Positions 6,882 to 13,297 of a stretch of DNA of 15,342 bases are shown piece by piece (within the stretch, counting starts at the first letter, position 1; the number at the start of each line of letters is the position of its first letter). A model generated the notes under the pieces. The model was not told where the DNA came from, ran no database searches, and saw nothing but the letters and a program-made list of their open reading frames with translations. Origin of the DNA: Deltaproteobacteria bacterium (GTDB lineage: Bacteria; Desulfobacterota; Desulfobacteria; Desulfobacterales; SURF-15); the NCBI GenBank assembly GCA_024644775.1, contig JAHEHB010000085.1, forward strand, positions 1 to 15,342. Reading direction: 5' to 3'. The position numbers and the translations under genes were made by a program.

Positions 6882-8225
6882 TTATTGCGGCTTTACGATC
6901 AACATGATTCTTACATCCATTACATTGGTATTGGTGGGACCGGTTTTTAGAAGGTCGCCTAATTTTTCAAAAAAATGATACGAATCGTTGTTTTCCAAAT
7001 ACCGATTCGGCGAAAGATTCATTTCCCGGGCTCGGTTCCGGGTGTTGTTGTCGGATATGGCGCCTGCTGCATCGGTGGGTCCATCATTTCCGTCGGTGCC
7101 ACCGCTGAGTACAACGATATTTTCATGATCTGCGACGTCAAAAGCGACTGCAAGGGCAAATTCTTGATTTCGACCGCCAAGGCCGTCTCCTTTCAGTGTT
7201 ACGGTGGTCTCCCCACCTGAGAGAATACATGCCGGTGAGGGAAGCGGGTTGCTCGTTTTTAGAACTTCCCTGGCGATTGCACCGTGAGCCAGCGCCACTT
7301 CTTTGGTTTCTCCCTCAATCATCGAAGAGAGAATCACGGTATTATACCCGAGCGCCTTGGCTGCTTTTTCCGCCGCCCTAACCGCGTCGATGTTACTTCC
7401 GATCACCAAATTTTGTGTTTTTTGAAATGCCGGATCCTCCGATTTGGGAGTTTCCGAAATGCTTCCCGAAATACCAGCTACAATATGATCGACAACGGTT
7501 TTCGGCAACTTGCTGACGATATCGTATTTGGTAAATAGATCCATGCAATCTTTAAAGGTGCTTGAGTCTGGTACCGTGGGACCCGACGCGATGACATCAA
7601 GATCATCACCGATGACGTCGGAAAGCATCAACGAAATGATGCGAGCGGGATAGGCAGCACGCGCAAGTTGGCCGCCCTTTACACCGGAGAGGTGCTTCCG
7701 GATGGTATTGATTTCGTGGATGGTTGCCCCGCATGCAAGCAGTACATTGGTTGTTTCCTGTTTGTCCTTTAATGTAAGTCCCTGGACGGGGAGAGGAAGC
7801 AGCGCAGAGCCACCACCGGAGACAAGACATATGACCAGATCATTCTTTTTGGCATCTGTTATCAGATTTAGAATGGACTGTGCGCCTGCTTGGCCGTTTT
7901 CATCCGGGACGGGATGGCCGGCTTCAACAAGTTCTATCGAATTTAATTGTGCGACATGTTCGTATTTTACATTTACGATGCCTTTTGTAATCCGGTTCCC
8001 AAGAATGTCTTCAATTGCTGCTGCCATGGGTGCGGAAGCCTTACCGGTTCCAATGACATAGATATTATCGATTTCTGAAAGACTGTATGATGCATTTCCA
8101 ATGCGGAGGGTATTTTCGGTTAAACTGCAATTTCGTTTCACAGCGGCTCGAGGCTCCACTGGCTCAAGCGCTTTGTAGAAAATCTGTATCGCATCTTTTC
8201 GCATTTTCTCTACGGTCGATGTCAT
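6882..8225 (-). CDS. Glycerate 2-kinase (DUF4147/MOFRL family)
   Basis: Phosphorylates D-glycerate, most likely to 2-phosphoglycerate, feeding glycolysis/gluconeogenesis. The 447-aa product has the N-terminal DUF4147 domain: GTGKASAPMA (residues 59-68), VSGGGSALLP (135-144), NTIRKHLSGVKGGQLA (173-188) and LSDVIGDDLDVIASGPTVPD (201-220). It also has the C-terminal MOFRL domain (about 328-440) with LSGGETTVTLKGDGLGGRNQ and the closing TGPTNTNVMDVRIMLIV. K62 corresponds to the lysine implicated in catalysis in this class (family knowledge). The ATG has AGGGGG at about 8233-8238. It starts 34 nt after the gamma carbonic anhydrase stop, so the two are probably cotranscribed. GckA/GlxK-type names are used for homologues; I leave the symbol blank. 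Confidence 0.93.
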   Translation of the reverse strand: MTSTVEKMRKDAIQIFYKALEPVEPRAAVKRNCSLTENTLRIGNASYSLSEIDNIYVIGTGKASAPMAAAIEDILGNRITKGIVNVKYEHVAQLNSIELVEAGHPVPDENGQAGAQSILNLITDAKKNDLVICLVSGGGSALLPLPVQGLTLKDKQETTNVLLACGATIHEINTIRKHLSGVKGGQLARAAYPARIISLMLSDVIGDDLDVIASGPTVPDSSTFKDCMDLFTKYDIVSKLPKTVVDHIVAGISGSISETPKSEDPAFQKTQNLVIGSNIDAVRAAEKAAKALGYNTVILSSMIEGETKEVALAHGAIAREVLKTSNPLPSPACILSGGETTVTLKGDGLGGRNQEFALAVAFDVADHENIVVLSGGTDGNDGPTDAAGAISDNNTRNRAREMNLSPNRYLENNDSYHFFEKLGDLLKTGPTNTNVMDVRIMLIVKPQ

Positions 8226-8259
8226 AATCGCGCCCCCTTTTAATTGGTTGTAGGATCAC

Positions 8260-8775
8260 TTACGATCGGGTGATGATGTGGTGTTCCCGTGCGAGTTTGA
8301 GATAATTTCTAACCGGCCGATCAATGATCTCAGCATCCGAGGCAGTCAGCGTTTTTTTGAAAACAGCCGGATTGCCAACCACGAGGTGATTCGGACCTAC
8401 CGCTTGGCCGTTCCTGACTAAAGCCCCGGCAGCCACCACGGAACCTGTTTTAATATGCGCCTTGCTTAAAACGACTGCCCCGATACCGATTAGGCAACGT
8501 TTTTCAACTGTGCAGCCGTGAACGACTGCATTATGGCCGATGGTAACGTTGTCCTCGACTATGGTGGGCCCACCTGTATCGGTATGTATCGTACAATTAT
8601 CTTGAATATTGGTTTTTTTTCCGATTCGAATGTAGGATGTGTCGCCTCTTAACACCGTTCCATACCAGATACTTGCACCTTCTTCGATTTCAACATCACC
8701 CACCACCGTGGCGGTGGATGCTACAAATACATCTTTTCCAATTTTTGGTTTTTTACCATTGTATTCAAGGATCAT
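8260..8775 (-). CDS. Gamma carbonic anhydrase family protein (left-handed beta-helix)
   Basis: A trimeric hexapeptide-repeat protein of the Cam/YrdA/PaaY class; members bind a metal and some hydrate CO2. The 171-aa product shows VVGDVEIEEGASIWYGTVLRGD (24-45), NIQDNCTIH (56-64) and IGHNAVVHGC (79-88). The three metal-binding histidines are H64, H81 and H86, and R43, D45 and Q58 are in their usual places. The frame stays open to 8877, but ATG 8775 has GAGAGG at about 8784-8790, and a sigma70-type promoter lies inside the longer frame, so the short start is right. Whether it is an active carbonic anhydrase cannot be judged; many YrdA-like proteins are untested or inactive. It heads an operon with the glycerate kinase. 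Confidence 0.93.
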   Translation of the reverse strand: MILEYNGKKPKIGKDVFVASTATVVGDVEIEEGASIWYGTVLRGDTSYIRIGKKTNIQDNCTIHTDTGGPTIVEDNVTIGHNAVVHGCTVEKRCLIGIGAVVLSKAHIKTGSVVAAGALVRNGQAVGPNHLVVGNPAVFKKTLTASDAEIIDRPVRNYLKLAREHHIITRS

Positions 8776-8804
8776 GTCAATGCCTCTCATAAAAGTAGAA
8801 GAGC

Positions 8805-8834
8805 AAAATAGAGGAAGTGAGTATGGGTTGTCAA
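8805..8834 (-). promoter_or_regulatory. Sigma70-type promoter for gamma carbonic anhydrase-glycerate kinase operon
   Basis: On the - strand, a perfect -35 TTGACA (8829-8834), an 18-nt spacer and -10 TATTTT (8805-8810). Transcription would begin about 8798, giving a leader of roughly 23 nt that contains the ribosome site. It decides against the longer start at 8877. Confidence 0.6.
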
Positions 8835-9029
8835 ACGAAATTCGATCCCTACACGAATCCGTGCAGTAAATAGACATCGTCGATTTGGTGGATTACCCGA
8901 CGCATTTACAACTACGAGGTTTAAATCCCAAATACCGGATTCGTATGCAATTGTCTGACGACCGCTCGACACCAAGCAGAAACTCTGCTATTGAGATAAC
9001 AGAAACGATGGTTCTCTTGAGGTGTAATA

Positions 9030-9344
9030 ATGACGATAAACCTTGTATACATGACAGCCGGTACTAAAGCAGAAGCCGAAACCATTGGAAGCGCATTGGT
9101 GAAATCGAAGCTTGCTGCTTGCGTGAACATTATCGATCAAATGAATTCAATTTACATGTGGGAGGGCGGGTTGCAGCAAGATGCTGAGGTTATCCTGATT
9201 GCAAAAACCACGGAAAAGCATGTTCCAGATTTAATTAATACGGTCAAAGCGTTGCATTCTTACGATTGCCCCTGCATTGTAAGCCTTCCTGTATCAGATG
9301 GAAATCCAGCGTTTTTGGACTGGGTTATCGGTAGTGTTCAATAG
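9030..9344 (+). CDS. cutA: CutA1-family divalent-cation tolerance protein
   Basis: A small trimeric cytoplasmic protein with a ferredoxin-like fold, linked in E. coli to copper tolerance; its actual role is unsettled. The 104-aa length is typical. Seen: the N-terminal strand INLVYMTAGTKAEAETIGSA, LAACVNIIDQMNSIYMWEGG (28-47), the DAEVILIAKTT strand (51-61), and the C-terminal HSYDCPCIVSLPVSDGNPAFLDW. The usual HPYExPEI block reads HSYDCPCIV here, with two extra cysteines (C80, C82) where many relatives have V/E. The ATG has GAGGTG at 9019-9024. It is divergent from the gamma carbonic anhydrase across 254 nt in which I found a promoter only for the - strand. Confidence 0.94.
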   Translation: MTINLVYMTAGTKAEAETIGSALVKSKLAACVNIIDQMNSIYMWEGGLQQDAEVILIAKTTEKHVPDLINTVKALHSYDCPCIVSLPVSDGNPAFLDWVIGSVQ

Positions 9345-9389
9345 GCCCAAAAAAAGAAATTCTTGCATTCTTTGTCAAAATTTTATCTC

Positions 9390-9456
9390 ACCACAAGACA
9401 CGAAGGGCACGAAGATTTCTTTAAATTTTTTTTCGTGTTCTTTGTGCCCTTGTGGT
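9390..9456. repeat. CACGAAG-type imperfect palindrome
   Basis: ACCACAAGACACGAAGGGCA (9390-9409, continuing CGAAG) is answered by TTCGTGTTCTTTGTGCCCTT (9432-9451, continuing GTGGT). The ends (ACCACAAG/CTTGTGGT) pair exactly and the middle pairs with a few mismatches around an AT-rich loop. This resembles a widely dispersed intergenic repeat of environmental bacteria. It may end cutA transcription, but there is no clear T tract after the stem. Confidence 0.75.
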
Positions 9457-9629
9457 TCATATAACGACTTGTTTTTCGGCTCGTCCGGGTTAGGGACTTA
9501 GCGGTATTATATCGACAATTTGTTGCCGGTGTTAAGGAAGATATTTATGAGAATTTACCGGTTGTCTTGACAAGCGCGGGATACGACTATAGATTGCAGG
9601 ATAATGGCAAACCACCAGAAAGGATTGAT

Positions 9630-10214
9630 ATGCCGAAGGAAAATTACGACATGCAGTCGCCGGATTCACTGAAAGGACAGTTTCTGATCTCCATGCCCGG
9701 CTTGGCGGATCCGAATTTTTATCAAACAGTCACGGCCATCTGTGAACATACCGTAGAGGGTGCGATCGGGATTGTTTTAAATCGACTTCATTCCTCCATA
9801 TCCGGTAAAGATATCTTTGAAGAGCTAAAATTGGAAATGGCTTCGGGTGCGGAATCCATTCCAATTCACATCGGTGGTCCCGTAAACATCAATGAGATAT
9901 TCGTGCTGCATGGTCCTCCGTTTGATTGGGAAGGTTGTTTTCATGTGAACCCCTCCATCGCAATGAGCAACACGATCGATATTTTGTCCGCCCTCTCCCT
10001 CGGGAAGGGACCGGAATCATTCATAATTAGCTTGGGTTGTGCCGGATGGGGACCTGGACAGTTGGAAAATGAGATAAAGCAGAATGCCTGGTTGACGAGT
10101 TCTATTTTGGTGGAAATAATATTTGACACGCCGGTGGAGCTGCGTTGGCAGACGGCCGTGGAAAGGCTGGGGATTGATCCGACGTTGCTATCGGATACTG
10201 CTGGCCATGCTTAA
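9630..10214 (+). CDS. YqgE/AlgH family protein (DUF179)
   Basis: A 194-aa cytoplasmic protein of the YqgE/AlgH family, whose biochemical role is not established. Family motifs: LKGQFLISMPGL (14-25), VTAICEHTVEGAIGIVLNRL (34-53), IHIGGPVN (79-86), and SLGCAGWGPGQLENEI (134-149) followed by NAWL (152-155). I chose ATG 9630, with AAAGGA just upstream at about 9619-9624; the frame is open back to a stop at 9462 with only a TTG (9567) as alternative start. That upstream stretch reads like real protein, see findings. A 597-nt gap follows before the dynamin gene. Confidence 0.92.
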   Translation: MPKENYDMQSPDSLKGQFLISMPGLADPNFYQTVTAICEHTVEGAIGIVLNRLHSSISGKDIFEELKLEMASGAESIPIHIGGPVNINEIFVLHGPPFDWEGCFHVNPSIAMSNTIDILSALSLGKGPESFIISLGCAGWGPGQLENEIKQNAWLTSSILVEIIFDTPVELRWQTAVERLGIDPTLLSDTAGHA

Positions 10215-10277
10215 TGGATATCCCGACAAATCGTTTCTGGCGACGGTTCCTTTTTAATCCTCTTGTGGGTAAGTGCC

Positions 10278-10418
10278 CTACTTTTTTGCTTTTGCTTTTG
10301 GTTTCTTTTTTTTAAGACAGATTTTATCTTTCCTGACAAACGCACAGAGCTTAGGATTATAATATTCTTTGCAATTTAACGGATTATATAGCGGGCATTC
10401 AGGATGTTTTTCTGACAT
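10278..10418 (-). CDS. Small four-cysteine basic protein, hypothetical
   Basis: A 46-codon gene, shorter than usual annotation cutoffs. The protein begins MSEKHPECPLYNPLNCKEYY and has four evenly spaced cysteines at C8, C16, C25 and C34 (CX7CX8CX8C), interleaved with conserved-looking PLYNP, CKEYYNP and FVRKDKICL. It ends in a Lys/Ala tail (KKKKPKAKAKK). The ATG has AGAGG at 10422-10426, close at 3 nt, and GGAAGGGA a little further up. The four-Cys spacing suggests a metal site or disulfides, and the basic tail suggests contact with nucleic acid or membrane. Both are inference. I recall similar short Cys-rich hypotheticals (CPLYN...C.....NPK.CA.VR.DK.CL) in sulfate reducers but cannot check. 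It is convergent with yqgE. Confidence 0.7.
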   Translation of the reverse strand: MSEKHPECPLYNPLNCKEYYNPKLCAFVRKDKICLKKKKPKAKAKK

Positions 10419-10606
10419 AAACCTCTATTTCCCTTCCAAAGTTGGTTCTTGACACCTGCGATGACGACTGGTTTGCACACGCGTGCGTAATCGCCAACGG
10501 AATTAATTGTCATATGCGTATCATAAATCTCCAATTATTTCAAATGGTGCGTATTGGACCTTCTTGGCCCATTGTCTCGGAATTCATATAATTCAATGAA
10601 ATCATG

Positions 10607-10681
10607 TAGTTTTTAATGATATTGTTAGTATTTTTCAGTTATCACTGAACGGAAAAATACTAACAATATCATTAAAAACTA
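10607..10681. repeat. Perfect 30-bp-arm palindrome upstream of the dynamin-like gene
   Basis: Arms 10607-10636 and 10652-10681 are exact reverse complements around a 15-nt loop. The loop edges can form an alternative short stem, TTCAGT-TATC-ACTGAA. The arms are AT-rich (TAGTTTTTAATGATATTG...). There is no protein coding in it. It could be a strong 3' hairpin of an unseen RNA, a miniature element, or a cruciform-forming site. Its 30 of 30 matches in a neutral region imply selection or recent arrival. Confidence 0.85.
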
Positions 10682-10811
10682 ATGGATGTTTTTGCGATCC
10701 GTGATTGGTTTATCTTATGAATCGTGGTATTTTTCAAAGCGAATATACCTGCTATAAGCTGATGAACGAAGCGGACAATGGTTTTATGAATACACAAGGA
10801 TATGGCTTAGA

Positions 10812-13046
10812 ATGGAAAGTTATCAGCGACAAAAAAGCGATTTACTGCGGATTTGCCAAACCCTGTCGGCCTGGATCGACGATGCCGGTACTTTACCCGG
10901 TGTATCCAAGGATGCACTCTCAGAATGGCAGCGAACCTGTCGTGAGATTGAAAAACATTTATCCACAGAGACGATTCGGGTGGCCGTCGTCGGTGCCATA
11001 AAATCAGGAAAGAGTACGTTTGTTAATTCTTTGTTTATGGGTGATTATCTGATGCGCGGAGCGGGTGTCATCACGTCTATTGTCACCAGAATAAGAAAAG
11101 GAACTGCTCTGCGTGCCACACTTCATTTTAAGTCTTGGGACGAAATCAATACGGAGATCTCAGGTGCGTTAGTTTTGTTTCCATCTTTCGAAGGGCGGCT
11201 GGAAAATGATCGTTTCGATATTCGGCGAAAGCAAGAACGGTTAACCCTCCAAAAAAGGCTTTCCGATTTAAATGCGGATCAGTGGATTTCCAATGATACC
11301 CGAAACATAAACAGCGTTCTGTTGGCATCCTACGTGAACGGTTACGACACGGTCAAAGATATTATCGGAACCGATACGGTAACGCGCCATTACTCAGACA
11401 ACACCTTCCCGGAACACCGGAAGTTTGTCGGGAACGATGCGTTGGCGGTCTATCTGAGAGACATCGAGTTGGAAATCAACACCGGCAATCTCGATTCTGA
11501 CATCGAGATTGCCGATTGCCAAGGGAGTGATTCGTCGAATCCACTCCATCTCGCCATGATTCAGGATTACTTACTGCGAACCCATTTTATCGTTTATGTC
11601 ATCAGTAGTCGAACCGGTTTACGACAGGGGGATATCAAATTTTTAACCATGATCAAAAGGATGGGAATATTAGATAATGCATTGTTTGTCGTAAATTGTG
11701 ATTTCAGTGAACACGAGTCCGTTGATGGGTTAAACCGGTTAGTCGATCGAGTAAGAGAGGAGCTATCGCTGATTAAAACAGCTCCGGAAATCTACACCCT
11801 TTCTGCGTTGTACAATCTATTTAGGATACAAAAGCACACCTTATCGCAGAAAGATCACAGACGGTTTGATCAATGGGAGAGGGAGGATCAGTTTGTGGCG
11901 GTTTCCGGAACGAGTTCCGAACGATTCGAATCTGCATTTCGTAAACAGGTGGTGGAAGACAGAGCCGCACTTTTAATTATCAATAATTTAGAGCGATTGG
12001 ATGTGGCGACTTCAGCAATGAATCATTGGGTCAGGGTACAAGCGGAGGTCTTTACCCGAGACACAAAAAGCGCTGATAGAATTATCAATAAAATCAGTCA
12101 TCACCAAGTACGAATGAACAAGATTAAATCCGTAATCAGAAGCACCCTGGATGGTGCGGTTCAGAAAGCAAAAAATGAATTAAAAGTGGAGATCGATCAA
12201 TATTTCGATGTACGGTACGGCGATATACTCAGCGATATTATCGATGTGATCCACGGGTTTAAGGTTTCCACTGCCGATTTTAAGGAACGCATTGATACAG
12301 TCGGTTTTTCCAATACCCTTTATGGGTTATACCAGGAATTTAAACAAGTACTCGATATCTTCATGACAGAAACCATCAATCCACAAATCATACGGTTCAT
12401 TCGAAGCTCGGAAAATCGTATTAAGGAACAACTCGAATCGGTTTCCGCCCCCTTTGTTTCCATGGCGAAAGAGGCGCTGGTGGAATATAATAGCAATATG
12501 AGTGAATTTGGAATATTCATTGAACCCGAGAGCCGTGACCAAATTAAACTTCAGGATATGGACGCCATCAAAACGATGGCGGGTCTATCACTGCCTCCTG
12601 CGGCTGCCGTGATGCACTATACGGCTCGGATTCGAACCGAAGCGACACTCCGCTTTGGCTTTTACGCAATGGCAAAAATACTCAAGCGGCTATTAAAAAA
12701 ACCGATTCAAGACTCAAGAGAAGAAGCGATTCTTGCATTACGGGATGGGATCGCTCGGATGAAAAAAGAAACGGAAAAGTCCGTCATTTCCCATTTCAAG
12801 GATTACAAAGAGAACTTGAAGTTTCAATACCTTTTTCGATTGGTGGATGCCGTATCAAGCGCGCTCTACGAGATCCTGAACGATCAGTTTCGAGCATCGG
12901 ATACCGATCTAGCCAATATGGTCGAACGGGTCAGCAACCGGCAAATTGATCGACACCAGATCGCATCGATCCTTAAATCTATGGCGGAAACTACGCATCA
13001 TGTTGAAGAGATGATACAGGATTTAAGAGCTCAAATCGCAGATTGA
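10812..13046 (+). CDS. Bacterial dynamin-like GTPase
   Basis: A 744-aa dynamin-family large GTPase; members reshape or tether membranes. The GTPase domain has a P-loop GAIKSGKST (61-69), a switch-I threonine in GAGVITSIVTRI (T88), switch II DCQGSD (235-240, DxxG) and a G4 candidate NCDF (295-298) in place of the usual N/TKxD. After it come long predicted helices (about 340-740), probably the stalk, with a less polar stretch LSLPPAAAVMHYTARI near 595-615 that could be the membrane paddle; there is no clear transmembrane pair. The ATG at 10812 has AAGGA at 10796-10800. Only one dynamin gene is present, whereas many bacterial dynamins come as tandem pairs. No defence or envelope gene is adjacent, so its process is unknown. 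Confidence 0.87.
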   Translation: MESYQRQKSDLLRICQTLSAWIDDAGTLPGVSKDALSEWQRTCREIEKHLSTETIRVAVVGAIKSGKSTFVNSLFMGDYLMRGAGVITSIVTRIRKGTALRATLHFKSWDEINTEISGALVLFPSFEGRLENDRFDIRRKQERLTLQKRLSDLNADQWISNDTRNINSVLLASYVNGYDTVKDIIGTDTVTRHYSDNTFPEHRKFVGNDALAVYLRDIELEINTGNLDSDIEIADCQGSDSSNPLHLAMIQDYLLRTHFIVYVISSRTGLRQGDIKFLTMIKRMGILDNALFVVNCDFSEHESVDGLNRLVDRVREELSLIKTAPEIYTLSALYNLFRIQKHTLSQKDHRRFDQWEREDQFVAVSGTSSERFESAFRKQVVEDRAALLIINNLERLDVATSAMNHWVRVQAEVFTRDTKSADRIINKISHHQVRMNKIKSVIRSTLDGAVQKAKNELKVEIDQYFDVRYGDILSDIIDVIHGFKVSTADFKERIDTVGFSNTLYGLYQEFKQVLDIFMTETINPQIIRFIRSSENRIKEQLESVSAPFVSMAKEALVEYNSNMSEFGIFIEPESRDQIKLQDMDAIKTMAGLSLPPAAAVMHYTARIRTEATLRFGFYAMAKILKRLLKKPIQDSREEAILALRDGIARMKKETEKSVISHFKDYKENLKFQYLFRLVDAVSSALYEILNDQFRASDTDLANMVERVSNRQIDRHQIASILKSMAETTHHVEEMIQDLRAQIAD

Positions 13047-13121
13047 TGGAATAGGCGCTTAATGCCTTAAAACCGACAAAACTTTGTCGATTATTAAATG
13101 AGCTTCTGTTTTTTTGTAAAA

Positions 13122-13223
13122 GAAACTGGAAATTTGAAACTTGAAACTGGATAAGAACGGATTGGATCTATTTGAAATTGAAACAATACCTTTCCCAAGT
13201 TTCAAGTATCAAGTTTCGAGTAT
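13122..13223. repeat. GAAACTTGAAACTGG repeats in inverted arrangement
   Basis: Left block 13122-13150 carries GAAACTGG, then GAAACTTGAAACTGG. Right block 13195-13223 reads CCAAGTTTCAAGTATCAAGT and onwards, the complementary version of the same unit. Between them is TTTGAAATTGAAAC (13181-13194). It is a degenerate tandem repeat folded back on itself, in the 251-nt gap between the convergent dynamin and YcaO genes. Confidence 0.7.
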
Positions 13224-13260
13224 CGCCCATTGAAAGAAAACGGCTACCACGAAGGGGTCA

Positions 13261-13288
13261 CTTCTTCCAAGCTTAATCTTGGAAGAAG
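13261..13288. terminator. 11-bp hairpin between convergent dynamin and ycaO-TPR genes
   Basis: CTTCTTCCAAG (13261-13271) and CTTGGAAGAAG (13278-13288) pair perfectly around CTTAAT. It lies 10 nt past the ycaO-TPR stop on the - strand and 214 nt past the dynamin stop. Neither side has a proper T tract, so it is at best a weak terminator. Confidence 0.45.
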
Positions 13289-13297
13289 CTTAGAGTC

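Larger units (their letters stand above)
10215..10811. other. 597-nt gap holding a small gene and a large palindrome
   Basis: Between yqgE and the dynamin-like gene. It contains the small four-Cys protein gene on - (10278-10418) and the 30-bp-arm palindrome (10607-10681). Bases 10441-10606 are AT-rich with no gene, terminator or clear promoter that I can support. An open stretch on + from 10705 that runs into the dynamin gene in another frame is not convincing. Confidence 0.7.

Noticed and set aside
7702..8061. 119-codon open frame on + inside glycerate kinase
   Set aside because: Antisense shadow of a gene with clear family motifs.
8776..8877. 34-codon extension of the gamma carbonic anhydrase
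   Set aside because: It contains a TTGACA-18-TATTTT promoter, and ATG 8775 has GAGAGG upstream.
10705..11001. 98-codon open frame on + starting at TTG
   Set aside because: Two thirds overlaps the dynamin gene in another frame, there is no ribosome site, and the composition is not protein-like.
13160..13235. 20-codon frame on - as a possible YcaO precursor peptide
   Set aside because: It is encoded by the GAAACTTGAAACTGG repeat and has no Cys/Ser/Thr-rich core.
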